A stretch of DNA of 52,479 nt from Gammaproteobacteria bacterium (GCA_018830325.1 JAHJSQ010000057.1:1-52479), one strand, 5' to 3'. Numbered from the stretch's first letter, positions 19,190-28,165 are shown. Notes: generated by a model from the sequence alone, not told the origin. Numbers and translations: made by a program.

Positions 19190-19397
19190 TATACCTTTCG
19201 CACTTCAAATTTGGGCAGGCGCCAGGGTGTGCGGCAAAGGCTTTGCCAGCATGGAGCTGGCATAGAGCCTACAGGGATGTATTCACCCAGCCCCTAAATT
19301 CCATAGCCCATCGGTCATGGTTAATAGTCTTACTAATTTAGGGGCTGGGTCCTTTGACGGACACCCTGGTGCCGAATTTTGATCTGCGATGGGTATA
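19190..19397 (+). mobile_element. MITE-like element, family 1, copy B with nested family 3
   Basis: The ends TATACCTTTCGCACTTCAAA and TTTTGATCTGCGATGGGTATA are imperfect inverted repeats. The similarity continues inward: CGCCAGGGTGT near the left end and ACACCCTGG near the right end. The 208-bp length exceeds copy A mainly because a 64-bp family 3 unit sits at 19286-19349. Part of the left half (GAGCCTACAGGGATGTATTCA region) is shared with family 2, so the families share modules. Confidence 0.72.
19286..19349. repeat. Family 3 palindromic unit (64 bp), copy ii
   Basis: Bounded by the perfect inverted pair CCCAGCCCCTAAATT and AATTTAGGGGCTGGG (15 bp each). It can form a long hairpin and may act as a REP-like structure in RNA. 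Confidence 0.75.
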
Positions 19398-19501
19398 AAC
19401 TAATGACCCAGGGCATACTTGTTAGATATGCCGGATTTTTTGGGAACAAACCAACTGAGCTGACAATCACCACGCCAATCCCCGATTTACTCCCACACAA
19501 A

Positions 19502-20092
19502 TCAATGACTGATTTCGGTCACCATCACATCGATGCCGTTTTCCTTAAGGCGGTTCTTAATGGTCGTGACGCTCGACATCTGCTCGTAAGGCCCCATTTT
19601 GACGCGGTTCCAAATCACATCGCCGACTTGGGCTTTCTCGACGCGGGATTCAATGCCCATTAGCGCCAACTTAGCACGCAGGCGGTCGGCATCGACGAAC
19701 TCTCTGAACGAGCCTGCCTGCAGCAGATATTGAGTCGCCTTAGCCTTGCCGACGCGCTCTTCGCGCACCCGGGTTTTGATCTCGTAATCGGGCACGACGA
19801 CTTCTTTTTCCGGTAATATCGTATAAAAATCGAAACGCGGCTCGTCGATCGCTTCCGGCTTTGGCGATTTCGTCTTTGTTGGTGTTTTAGCTTGATCGGC
19901 GACTTGTTTAGGAAGCGTTTGCTTAGTCGGGGTCTTATTATCCGGCGTAGGCCCGCACCATTTTAGTAATAACACCGGAAACACCACGATCACGAGAACA
20001 AGCACCAGCCAATTCCACCAGGTTGCGGGGACACTGGCTTTCGGTTTCGGCTGGGTTCGGTGTTGTCCCCTGTGTTTATAGTCTCTTGCCAT
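19502..20092 (-). CDS. SPOR-domain, FtsN-like inner-membrane protein
   Basis: The 196-residue protein has a short basic cytoplasmic N-terminus, one membrane span at about 26-45, a lysine/proline/threonine-rich linker, and a C-terminal SPOR domain at about 117-192 (YLLQAGSFREFVDADRLRAKLALMG). SPOR domains bind denuded septal peptidoglycan, so a division or cell-wall role is likely. It starts one base after the argS stop; an SPOR or FtsN-like gene following argS is a common arrangement in gammaproteobacteria. Whether it is the essential FtsN cannot be decided. Confidence 0.86.
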   Translation of the reverse strand: MARDYKHRGQHRTQPKPKASVPATWWNWLVLVLVIVVFPVLLLKWCGPTPDNKTPTKQTLPKQVADQAKTPTKTKSPKPEAIDEPRFDFYTILPEKEVVVPDYEIKTRVREERVGKAKATQYLLQAGSFREFVDADRLRAKLALMGIESRVEKAQVGDVIWNRVKMGPYEQMSSVTTIKNRLKENGIDVMVTEISH

Positions 20093-20093
20093 A

Positions 20094-21854
20094 TTACATC
20101 ACTTCAGGCGCATTGATCTTCAACAACTCCAAGCCATTGGCCATGACTTGTTTTGCGGCGGAGATCAAGTTTAGCCGCGCATTCCTCAATGCCGAGTCCT
20201 CGACCAGAAACTGATGGGCATTGTAATAAGTATGAAAATCGGTCGCCAAGTCGCGCAGATAATGAATCAACTGGTGCGGCTCGTAGTTTAAGGCAGAGCG
20301 CTCAAGTACTTCGGGATAACGCGCCAAGGTGCCGATTAAATTTAGCTCGTGCTCCTCTTTCAGCAGCGCCAAATGCTTCATGCCGTCTAGCAAGTCGCGC
20401 GCCCAGTTTTTTTCGTCAAGCTGGCGAAACACACTGCATATCCGAGCATAGGCGTATTGCACATAATAGACCGGGTTTTCGTTGGTTCGCGATGTCGCAA
20501 GTTTCAAGTCGAAATCCATGTGTTGCTCCGAACGGCGCATGACATAGAAAAAACGCGCGGCATCCTTACCGACTTCGTTACGCAACTGTCGTAAGGTCAC
20601 AAATTCGCCGGAACGAGTCGACATTTGCACTTTTTCTTCACCACGATACAGCACCGCGAATTGCACCAACAATACCGTCAATTTCGACTCGTCGGCGCCA
20701 AGCGCCTGCATCGCGGCCTTGACCCGCGGGATGTAACCGTGATGATCGGCCCCCCAAATGTTGATAATGCGGTCGTAACCCCGGTGCAATTTGTTCATAT
20801 GATAGGCGATATCGGAGGCAAAATAGGTGCCTTGACCGTTTTCACGCACGACGACGCGGTCTTTTTCATCGCCTAAGCGGCTTGATGCAAACCAGGTTGC
20901 CCCGTCTTTTTCGTAAAGGTAACCGGCTTGTTGTAAACGGTTTAACGCTTCGTCGACCGCACCGCTCTCCATCAGCATGCGTTCGGAAAACCATTCTTGA
21001 TAATTCACGCCGAACTCGGAGAGGTCGTCCTTAATATCCTGCAAGATCGTTCTCAGGCCGACTTGAAAGATGTCCTGATAAAGTCCTGAACCCAACAGGG
21101 TCTTGGCTCTTTCGATCAACGCATCGATATGCGTTTCCTTATCTCCGCCTTGCGGTTCGTCGACCGGAATATTCTCGATCAGCAATTCGGCCGGTCTTCT
21201 ATATTCGTTGCCTGAGGCTTTATGAATCTCGGCCGCGATTTCGCGAATATATTCGCCGCGGTAACCATTGACCGGAAACGGTATAATTTCGCCGCATTCT
21301 TCGAGATAACGCAACCAGATACTGGTCGCTAAAATATCCATCTGACGGCCGGCATCGTTGACATAATATTCGCGGTGTACTTCAAAACCGGCCGCTTCCA
21401 ATAGATCGGCAACCACCGAACCATAGGCCGCCCCGCGTCCGTGACCGACATGCAAGGGCCCGGTCGGATTGGCCGAAACGAATTCGACTTGAACCCTTTG
21501 TCCGGCACCGGCGCGGCTTAAGCCGAATTGCGAGCCATCATCATGAATTTTTTGGATGATTTGATATTGCGCATTCGGGTCAATGAAAAAATTAATGAAA
21601 CCGGGGCCAGCGATTTCAACCCGAGCGACGGCGCTATCGACCGGTAATGCCGCGACGATTTTTTCGGCCAACGCTCTGGGGTTAGACTTGGCGGGCTTTG
21701 CCAGCATCATTGCAATGTTGGTCGCAAAATCGCCATGCTGTGCATCACGGGCATGTTCTATCGTAAATTTAGGGCTTACGCCCCCATCCAGGATTCCGTC
21801 TTTTTTTAAGACATCAATGGCTTGCAGGATTAGGGCCTCTAATTTTTGTTTCAT
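20094..21854 (-). CDS. argS: Arginyl-tRNA synthetase
   Basis: ArgS charges tRNA-Arg with arginine. The 586-residue class I synthetase has the HIGH motif as HVGHGRG in [14 protein letters not shown], the N-terminal Add1 domain at about 1-110, and an arginine-type active-site region [14 protein letters not shown] in place of KMSKS. The C-terminal DALR anticodon-binding domain ends [10 protein letters not shown]. Length is normal for the family. It is followed directly by the SPOR gene. Confidence 0.97.
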   Translation of the reverse strand: MKQKLEALILQAIDVLKKDGILDGGVSPKFTIEHARDAQHGDFATNIAMMLAKPAKSNPRALAEKIVAALPVDSAVARVEIAGPGFINFFIDPNAQYQIIQKIHDDGSQFGLSRAGAGQRVQVEFVSANPTGPLHVGHGRGAAYGSVVADLLEAAGFEVHREYYVNDAGRQMDILATSIWLRYLEECGEIIPFPVNGYRGEYIREIAAEIHKASGNEYRRPAELLIENIPVDEPQGGDKETHIDALIERAKTLLGSGLYQDIFQVGLRTILQDIKDDLSEFGVNYQEWFSERMLMESGAVDEALNRLQQAGYLYEKDGATWFASSRLGDEKDRVVVRENGQGTYFASDIAYHMNKLHRGYDRIINIWGADHHGYIPRVKAAMQALGADESKLTVLLVQFAVLYRGEEKVQMSTRSGEFVTLRQLRNEVGKDAARFFYVMRRSEQHMDFDLKLATSRTNENPVYYVQYAYARICSVFRQLDEKNWARDLLDGMKHLALLKEEHELNLIGTLARYPEVLERSALNYEPHQLIHYLRDLATDFHTYYNAHQFLVEDSALRNARLNLISAAKQVMANGLELLKINAPEVM

Positions 21855-21984
21855 GACTTCCGCGAATTTAGGTGAAAAACAACTGGATATTATCCATGAA
21901 AGTTAACCGCTTATACAATGCAGATTTATGTTGCAGCAATTCCCGGTTTGGTCGTTTTCACCGTATTTGGACATGCCCACGATG

Positions 21985-24189
21985 TTAATACAAATCCACC
22001 GGATCGACATCGAGCGACCAACGCACTTTTCGGGTTAATTTAAGTCCCTCTATAAGCGGCATCAGTTTATCCAGGAAACAATGCAATTCGGGCCTAGTCG
22101 CGCTTTGTAGCAACAACTGATAGCGGTACCGACCGGCGCGCCGGGACATTGGCGCCGGCACGGGACCCAACATCCGGACCGTTCGATTCACTTCGATGGC
22201 TTGCGTCAGCTGCTCGAAAAATTGCAACGGTACGTCGGAATCGGCGGCTTCGACACGCAACAAAGCTTGATAACTGTAGGGGGGCAACTCGGCCAGTTGG
22301 CGCTCGACGAGTGCGGAACGGGCGAAGCGGCCATAGCCTTCCTTAATCAAGGTAGTCAACAACGGATGGTCGGGCTTTCGGGTCTGTAATATCACCCGCC
22401 CGGGTTTTTCCGCGCGTCCGGCGCGGCCCGATACCTGTATGATCATTTGCGCCAGTTTTTCCGAGGCATGGAAATCGATACTGAAAAGGCCGCTGTCGAC
22501 ATCGAGCATCACAACCAAGGTGACATTCGGAAAATGATGACCTTTCGCCAGCATCTGTGTACCGAGAACGATATCGACCTCTCCCCGGTTAATACGATCG
22601 AGAGCGTCTTCTAACACTCCTTTACGTTGAGTGGTATCACGATCCAGGCGAATGACGCTTCGTCCCGGAAACAGTTGCGCTAGGGCTTTTTCGACCCGCT
22701 CGGTACCGAGGCCAAGCGGTGTCAATTGACCGGTTTTACACTCGGGACATTGCGGCAACAAGCGCTGTTCGCTACCGCAATGGTGGCAGCGCAACAGAGC
22801 TTCGTCGTAATGCACGACCATATTCGCTTCGCAACGCCGGCAACGCGCTACCCAACCGCAACCGTGACAGATCAAAGTTGGGGCAAACCCTCGCCGATTA
22901 AGGAACAATAATACCTGCTCATTTTTAGCCAGCGTTTTATGCATTTCGGCGATTAACGGCTCCGACAAACCTTCCTGCATGCGTTTATTGCGAATATCCA
23001 AAAGCAACATTTTAGGCGGAGCGGCATTCCCTGCCCTTTCGGTCAAATGTAATAACCGGTAGCGGCCTTGCTCGACATTATAAACGCTTTCCAACGACGG
23101 CGTCGCCGTACCTAACAAGACAGGAACATTAAGCAGTTTGCCGCGCACTACTGCGACATCGCGCGCCGAAAACCGGAATCCTTCCTGTTGTTTGAATGAC
23201 GAGTCATGTTCCTCATCGAGAATGATCACCCCCGGTCTTGCCAGCGGCGTGAATAATGCCGAGCGCGTACCGAGCATGATCGCATAATCGCCGCGCTGCA
23301 TACCGAGCCAGGCTTGTTGACGCTGTGTATCGGTCAACTTGGAGTGCGAAATCGTAATCGGCACGGAAAAACGCTGCCGGAAGCGCTGCTCTAACTGCGG
23401 AGTCAGCGTAATTTCGGGCAACAAAACCAACACTTGCAGCCCACGTTCGAGTACCGAGCGGATCACCTGCATATAGACTTCGGTCTTTCCGCTGCCGGTC
23501 ACACCTTCCAATAAAAAGACTTCGAAGCAGCTCAAAGCACTAACGATTTGTTCGATGGCTTCCTGCTGCAATGGATTCGGGTGCAGCTGCGAATTTAATG
23601 TCAAATGAGTCTTGGCGTTGGCGGCGGACCCTTCTAACCTGAGTAACTGCTTGTCTTGCAGCGCTTTGGCTGCCGGTCGCCAATTTTCGAGAATCGCATT
23701 CAAGCGCGATGCCGGTACCGCGTCTCGCTCCGTTTGTAATTGGTATAACAACTGTTGTTGTTTCGGTGCGCGCCTGAGTTGCTCAGGATTTAATAAGCGA
23801 CCTTTTTCGGTCAATACATAAAATTTTTCTGCTTTAATCGTAGCCGGCTTACCTTGCCTGAGAGCAACGGGAAAAGCGGCACTAAATACCTCGCCCAACG
23901 GATGATGATAATAACGCGCGGCCCAATGCAACAGACTCAAGTCACGATCCGACAACAAAGGCCGTTCATCTAAGACGGCCTCAATCCGCTTGAGCTTAGC
24001 GCTAAGGACTTCGCTGTTTGAATCGAGTCCAATCAAGAAAGCGGTTTTTTGGCCTCTGCCGAACGGTACTGTTAGTCTAATACCCGGTTTTAGGGTTTTC
24101 GGATCGAGATCCAGCGGCGGCAAATAATCGAACAAACGATAAACCGGTACCGGAATCGCAACTTTGAGGATGTACAAATGGTTTCGCAC
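21985..24189 (-). CDS. priA: Primosomal protein N' (replication restart helicase)
   Basis: PriA is the 3'-5' helicase that reloads the replisome at stalled forks. The 734 residues contain the N-terminal DNA-binding domain (AIPVPVYRLFDYLPP), Walker A GVTGSGKT at 229-236, DEEH at 325-328 and the zinc-binding cysteines in CHGCGWVARCRRC and CHHCGSEQRLLPQCPEC. Helicase C motifs LGTQMLAKGHHFP and VSGRAGRAEKPG follow. The start is GTG 24189; no ATG fits. A cluster of DnaA-box-like sites lies in the upstream gap. Confidence 0.95.
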   Translation of the reverse strand: MRNHLYILKVAIPVPVYRLFDYLPPLDLDPKTLKPGIRLTVPFGRGQKTAFLIGLDSNSEVLSAKLKRIEAVLDERPLLSDRDLSLLHWAARYYHHPLGEVFSAAFPVALRQGKPATIKAEKFYVLTEKGRLLNPEQLRRAPKQQQLLYQLQTERDAVPASRLNAILENWRPAAKALQDKQLLRLEGSAANAKTHLTLNSQLHPNPLQQEAIEQIVSALSCFEVFLLEGVTGSGKTEVYMQVIRSVLERGLQVLVLLPEITLTPQLEQRFRQRFSVPITISHSKLTDTQRQQAWLGMQRGDYAIMLGTRSALFTPLARPGVIILDEEHDSSFKQQEGFRFSARDVAVVRGKLLNVPVLLGTATPSLESVYNVEQGRYRLLHLTERAGNAAPPKMLLLDIRNKRMQEGLSEPLIAEMHKTLAKNEQVLLFLNRRGFAPTLICHGCGWVARCRRCEANMVVHYDEALLRCHHCGSEQRLLPQCPECKTGQLTPLGLGTERVEKALAQLFPGRSVIRLDRDTTQRKGVLEDALDRINRGEVDIVLGTQMLAKGHHFPNVTLVVMLDVDSGLFSIDFHASEKLAQMIIQVSGRAGRAEKPGRVILQTRKPDHPLLTTLIKEGYGRFARSALVERQLAELPPYSYQALLRVEAADSDVPLQFFEQLTQAIEVNRTVRMLGPVPAPMSRRAGRYRYQLLLQSATRPELHCFLDKLMPLIEGLKLTRKVRWSLDVDPVDLY

Positions 24190-24321
24190 TCACCGAACCA
24201 TTTCGTTTGTTATTGCCATGTGATTTAAGGTAACTATTCAGTCTTTCGGCAATTATCGTTCCCACGCAGAGCCTGGGGATGATAGGGGGATGAGAACAAA
24301 TATGATTTAAGAATTTATTAA

Positions 24322-24358
24322 AGATATCCACATAATCTGTGGATATCTCTGTGCATAT
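24322..24358. promoter_or_regulatory. Cluster of DnaA-box-like sites upstream of priA
   Basis: AGATATCCACA (24322-24332) and TGTGGATATCT (24338-24348) make a perfect 11-bp inverted pair around five bases. Each contains ATATCCACA, one base off the DnaA consensus TTATNCACA. A third, TGTGCATAT (24350-24358), is also one mismatch away. An AT-rich run precedes them. A consensus box TGTGTATAA occurs at 24514. Binding by DnaA is inferred. Confidence 0.45.
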
Positions 24359-24513
24359 CCCGTTAATAATTGTCCTGAACAACGGTTTTTATTCGATTTT
24401 TTAGATTTGACCAATCATTAACCGGCTTGTTAATTCTTAACATATCAATGGCTTGCTAATAAAGCATGGCATTAGCAATACCGCCGAGAGCTCGGTTGAT
24501 TAATTTTCGGGAT

Positions 24514-24522
24514 TGTGTATAA
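24514..24522 (-). promoter_or_regulatory. Consensus DnaA box
   Basis: TGTGTATAA, the complement of TTATACACA, matches TTATNCACA at all positions. Confidence 0.45.
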
Positions 24523-24541
24523 ACATTGAAAACCTTTAATT

Positions 24542-25339
24542 TCACGGCTTGACAAACTTCAACGTCATACGGTCGCTTTCGCCGATTGTTAAATACTTGG
24601 CTCTGTCCTTCTCGTTCAAACGTAGTGTAGGCGGCAAAGTCCAGACGCCAGCCGGATGACCCTTAGCGTCTTTTGGATTGGCATTGATTTCGGAGCGGTC
24701 CAGCAGTTTGAATCCGGCTTTTTCGGCCAATTCGATAACATGGCTCTCGTCGACATAGCCCGATTGCACTTGTGTTTCGATCGCGGCGCCCGGCAGGCTC
24801 CTATGTTCCACGACACCGAGAACTCCCCCCGGTTTCAGCGCTTTGTACATCGCAGCGAATATCGCGTCGGCTTGACCGGCCTTGATCCAGTTATGCACGT
24901 TCCGGAAGGTCAGCACGCGATCGACCGAACCTTCAGGCGCTATCTCTACAGCTTCGGGCGGTTGCAAAACGGTCAATTCTACCTTGCCGTAAACCTCGGG
25001 CTGTTGCCGCATTTTATCGACAAAAGCCTGTAAGGTCTTTTGAAAATAGGGAACTTTTGCGTCTTTTGAAAAATGTGCAGCATAGAGCTTGCCTTTATTT
25101 TTTAGATAAGGCGCCAAAATTTCGGTATACCAACCTGCGCCCGGCCAGATTTCGACAACCGTCATCGATTCGTCGACATCAAAAAACGACAAGGTCTGTT
25201 CGGGATGACGGTAAGCATCACGGGCTTTGTTTTCGGCCGAACGATGCGCACCGTCGATTGCTTGCCTCATCGCCGACGTTTCGGCGGTCGCCGAAGCGAC
25301 GCAAAAAACCAAGCTGAGTAATACCATCATTTTATTCAT
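24542..25339 (-). CDS. Secreted class I SAM methyltransferase-fold protein
   Basis: The 265-residue protein starts MNKMMVLLSLVFCVASATA, a clear signal peptide with cleavage after about residue 19. It then carries a SAM-binding type fold: TVVEIWPGAGWYTEILAPYL (motif I), LTFRNVHNWI and LKPGGVLGVVEHR. The GWYTEIL form is typical of a group of exported methyltransferase-like proteins. ATG 25339 is chosen because it begins the signal peptide and has ATGGGA upstream; the frame extends to 25507 only because it reads through a family 2 repeat. SAM is not known to be plentiful in the periplasm, so the activity is uncertain. Confidence 0.84.
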   Translation of the reverse strand: MNKMMVLLSLVFCVASATAETSAMRQAIDGAHRSAENKARDAYRHPEQTLSFFDVDESMTVVEIWPGAGWYTEILAPYLKNKGKLYAAHFSKDAKVPYFQKTLQAFVDKMRQQPEVYGKVELTVLQPPEAVEIAPEGSVDRVLTFRNVHNWIKAGQADAIFAAMYKALKPGGVLGVVEHRSLPGAAIETQVQSGYVDESHVIELAEKAGFKLLDRSEINANPKDAKGHPAGVWTLPPTLRLNEKDRAKYLTIGESDRMTLKFVKP

Positions 25340-25355
25340 TACACTATTCCCATCT

Positions 25356-25540
25356 AATGATTTCTTGATAAATAAGGTCCTGGAGCTATGAGCTTTGTTG
25401 AGGGTTCGGTAACTCGCTTGACAGGACGCCGTGAATACGTCCGTGTAGGCTTGACGGCGGCTTTCCCTGCCGCCGACACCTGCCAATCGAGCAACCGAAC
25501 TCTCCATAAAATAGGGAAGTTATTTACAACCTAAATCCTA
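25356..25540 (-). mobile_element. MITE-like element, family 2, copy b
   Basis: In minus orientation it begins AGGATTTAGGTTGTAAATAA then CTTCCC, and it ends with CTCCAGGACCTTATTTATC. The arms CGGTTGCTCGATTGGCAGG and CAAGCGAGTTACCG are also inverted repeats. The central part TACACGGACGTATTCACGGC recurs in the other copies. It starts 16 bp upstream of the methyltransferase ATG and therefore sits in its promoter region. Confidence 0.75.
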
Positions 25541-25607
25541 AATCAACGCCTCAGGCTTATCGGCCCGCAAAATCACATAATCGAAGCCCATTCGTTTACC
25601 ATTTTCC

Positions 25608-25636
25608 GCTCACTGCTCACTGCTCACTGCTCACTG
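25608..25636 (+). repeat. Tandem heptamer (GCTCACT)x4
   Basis: Four exact copies of GCTCACT run across the end of dsbB and form its last codons and stop. Such perfect short tandem repeats can change copy number by slippage. Confidence 0.85.
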
Positions 25637-26153
25637 AAATTATCCGCCACTGCCAAAACTGCACGAGACTCCAGGCCGCCAGCATCAAAAAGGCAACCAA
25701 CGTCCAGCCCGGCATGCTGATGCCGAACAGACTCCAATCGATTTCGGCGCATTCTCCGGTTCCGCTAAGCATCATTTTGATCGTTTCGGTCAACGGAAAA
25801 TTTTCGAAGACATACTCCAAGCCAGGCCCGCATTCAGGCACTTGGTCGGGCGGCAAATTTTGTATCCAGATATGACGTATCGAAATCGACGCGCCTATCA
25901 ATGCCACAATAGCACCGATGACTGCATAAACTTTTCTGCCGACTCCGGTCGGGTTATGTATCGCCGCGATTAAGAACGCAACGCCGGTCGCCGCAATCGC
26001 GATCCGTTGAGAGATACATAACGGACAAGGCTCGAGACCATCGACGAACTGAAAATACGCACCCATCGCCAATAAAAACGCACAGCCGGCGGCGCCCAGA
26101 AAAAACCAAATGCGCGGCCGCGATGCGGCTTGCAAGAATAAGTCATGAATCAT
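25617..26153 (-). CDS. dsbB: Disulfide bond formation protein B
   Basis: DsbB reoxidises DsbA and passes electrons to quinone in the inner membrane. The 178 residues have four membrane helices, the quinone-side pair C43/C46 in EPCPLCISQR, and the second redox pair C108 and C135 in the periplasmic loop. The last codons (SVSSEQ) and the stop lie within the GCTCACT heptamer tandem, so the C-terminus may vary between strains. No dsbA lies nearby. Confidence 0.94.
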   Translation of the reverse strand: MIHDLFLQAASRPRIWFFLGAAGCAFLLAMGAYFQFVDGLEPCPLCISQRIAIAATGVAFLIAAIHNPTGVGRKVYAVIGAIVALIGASISIRHIWIQNLPPDQVPECGPGLEYVFENFPLTETIKMMLSGTGECAEIDWSLFGISMPGWTLVAFLMLAAWSLVQFWQWRIISVSSEQ

Positions 26154-26468
26154 AATCTTGATGCCTTGTTCATTGTGACAAAATTTTATTGAGATAAATG
26201 GATTATACCTATGGAGCTGACGATCGTGGAGTGGAAATGATTTTTAATCTCGCACAGAGGCTCGGAGTTTTTTTCCAGGCGAGCATCGACTTATGGATAC
26301 AGGAAGTCATTGCCGCATGACACCATCAAAACCCGAAATTTTCCGACGCCCAGCCCCGTAAAGGTGCGCGGTGCGACCCCTACGCTACTGGAAGTCTATT
26401 CGGCATAGATTCCCACCGAGGAACGCAAAAATCTTGTCCTTCCCTGCGGAAGTCAATTAACGAACCAT
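26154..26468. other. 315-bp region without a recognised gene
   Basis: Between dsbB and the SDR gene I see no frame with family resemblance, no element ends matching the repeats elsewhere in the window, and no strong terminator. It must hold the dsbB promoter. Confidence 0.45.
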
Positions 26469-27185
26469 TCACGATTTTTTGAATTTAACCACTTTATTCA
26501 GCGGGCTTAAGTTAATTTCATCGACTACGATGTTAGCATTCGAATGCAGAATATAAATCACCGCATCGGCAACATCTTCAGGCTCGATAACTTGTCCGGC
26601 CTCGCCGCCGGGCTCGAAGGACAAGGTCTCGAAAAACGGCGTATTAACCATGCCTGGATTAATCAGCGCAATCCTAACACGGCTTTTCGAACATTCCTCG
26701 CGCAGTGCCTGAGTAAATCCGCGCACCGCGAATTTACTCGCGCAGTATACCGCGCCTTTGCGGCTCCCCTTGAGCGCCGCTTCCGAGCCGATAAAAATCA
26801 AATCGCCCCGCGCTTGTTTTTTCAAACCCGGTAATAATGCGCGCGTTACAAACGCCTGCCCGGTAAAATTAACCGTCATCAATGCTTCGATCGCGGCAAA
26901 CGAAAACTCTTCCAACGAACCGAAACGGCCCGCACCGGCACAAAAAACCGCGGCATCGATTTCAGGATAATCCTTGCTCAACTGGGTCGCTTGATCTGCC
27001 AAACCCGTCAAATGACTCAAATCCATTTGCACCGCCGTAAAATTCGGCATCGACGTTTGAAAACGATCGGCATCGCGCGACACGCCAAGCACATGATGAC
27101 CTTCGCTCAATAATTTTCTAGCCACCGCTCGTCCGATTCCGGAACTGGCGCCAGTCACCAGAATCGTTCTGTTCACAAACGGCAT
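26469..27185 (-). CDS. Short-chain dehydrogenase/reductase
   Basis: The 238-residue protein is a classical SDR: dinucleotide-binding TGASSGIG at 11-18, a CAGAG strand, catalytic serine in FIGSEA, and Y-x3-K in VYCASKFAVRGF. NINPGMVNTPF-type text (ALINPGMVNTPFF) follows. The substrate is unknown. It overlaps the radical-SAM gene upstream by 13 bases, so the two are probably one operon. A membrane anchor is absent, so it should be cytoplasmic. Confidence 0.9.
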   Translation of the reverse strand: MPFVNRTILVTGASSGIGRAVARKLLSEGHHVLGVSRDADRFQTSMPNFTAVQMDLSHLTGLADQATQLSKDYPEIDAAVFCAGAGRFGSLEEFSFAAIEALMTVNFTGQAFVTRALLPGLKKQARGDLIFIGSEAALKGSRKGAVYCASKFAVRGFTQALREECSKSRVRIALINPGMVNTPFFETLSFEPGGEAGQVIEPEDVADAVIYILHSNANIVVDEINLSPLNKVVKFKKS

Positions 27186-28165
27186 GGAAAAAACTTATCC
27201 GCAGATATGTAGGTCAATAACTGCTCGCTACAAAAGCCCATCATCTCCTGTTCTAAATCCTGGCGATAAGACACCATGCCCTGCTGATTGCTCAATGGTC
27301 CCGCGAAAAGTTTTTCTTCTGGATACAGTTTATGCATTTTTTTGAAATTGCTCTCCGGCAATCGAAAAACGCCTAAGCTAACCGAATGCAAGTTCTCCGG
27401 ATCGATGCGCTTGAAAACCTGTTCGAACAATTGCCGGTAATGCAGCCGAAAATCGTCGGTATAGATCAACGGATCGAAACGTAAACCCAACGGCCAACCA
27501 TGTGCTTGTAATTTGGCCATCGCATCGATCCGTTTTGCCACGGACGGAGCACCTGACTCAACCTTGGCCGCAATCGCTTCCGGCGATAAACTGAAGGCGA
27601 CGATGCAGCGCGCAAAAGGTTCTCGCTCTAATAGTCTCCTGACCTGTGTACTTTTTGTTCTCAACTCTAACCAAGCATTGTCCAGGCCGGCAAAGACCGG
27701 AAGAAACTCTTCGACAAAACCGGTAACCGGTTCCAACGCCAAGCTGTCGCAATCGTAACCCGAAAAAAAATAGAGCCGCTCATCCTGTTTTTCCGCGCAA
27801 ATTTGCTTGATCTCAATCTGGAAATCCTCGTAATTGACAAACAAGACATAGTGAGCCGACTGGTACATGCCCTGTAAAAAACAATAGCGGCAATCATACA
27901 GACAGTTGAGCATGTGCGAAAAATAATAATTTTTTCCGGTGCCTATGCCGTAGCCGGCCGGGGCTTCCAATACAAACCGCCGATACTTTTCAGCCAAAAT
28001 TAGTGCCGGTTGCTGTTTTTGTAAGCGGAAGTTTTGCGCCTTCGGATTAAATACTTCGCCGAATCGTGCGCAGCCGATTATTTGCGCTTTTGGAAACCGG
28101 GCACATATTTGTTCGACTCGCGGGTGCTTACGAATCGCTTCTTCGATATAGAGGGTTTGTATCAT
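27173..28165 (-). CDS. Spore-photolyase-like radical SAM protein
   Basis: The 330-residue protein resembles SPL-type radical SAM enzymes, with C88-x3-C92-x2-C95 in NCLYDCRYCFLQGMY, preceded by GTGKNYYFSHMLN, and TKS and LRFDPLIYTD later in the barrel. Spore photolyase repairs the thymine dimer of spores, but this organism is not expected to sporulate, so the role of this homologue is unclear; related genes occur in many gram-negatives. It is followed by an overlapping SDR gene. Start ATG 28165. Confidence 0.84.
   Translation of the reverse strand: MIQTLYIEEAIRKHPRVEQICARFPKAQIIGCARFGEVFNPKAQNFRLQKQQPALILAEKYRRFVLEAPAGYGIGTGKNYYFSHMLNCLYDCRYCFLQGMYQSAHYVLFVNYEDFQIEIKQICAEKQDERLYFFSGYDCDSLALEPVTGFVEEFLPVFAGLDNAWLELRTKSTQVRRLLEREPFARCIVAFSLSPEAIAAKVESGAPSVAKRIDAMAKLQAHGWPLGLRFDPLIYTDDFRLHYRQLFEQVFKRIDPENLHSVSLGVFRLPESNFKKMHKLYPEEKLFAGPLSNQQGMVSYRQDLEQEMMGFCSEQLLTYISADKFFPCRL

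Larger units (their letters stand above)
19159..19501. other. Intergenic region with nested element
   Basis: The gap between the DUF4276 gene and the convergent SPOR gene consists mainly of the family 1 element copy B (19190-19397) with a family 3 unit inside it. The remaining 100 bp show no gene. Confidence 0.5.
24190..24541. other. 352-bp AT-rich region upstream of priA
   Basis: No gene is visible; a 101-residue antisense frame here overlaps the priA start and has no family resemblance. The region holds the DnaA-box-like cluster at 24322-24358, a consensus DnaA box at 24514-24522, and an 8-bp inverted pair TTGCTAAT/ATTAGCAA at 24453-24478. Confidence 0.5.

Noticed and set aside
24077-24382. 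101-residue minus-strand frame across the priA start
   Set aside because: Overlaps the priA N-terminus in another frame and the DnaA-box region; no family.
24190-24541. Chromosomal origin of replication (oriC)
   Set aside because: There are only a few imperfect DnaA boxes, no dnaA, dnaN, gidA or mnmG nearby. Reported only as a possible DnaA-binding cluster.
25608-25636. CRISPR-like repeat
   Set aside because: The units are seven bases long and contiguous, without spacers; it is a simple tandem repeat. No cas genes are in the window.
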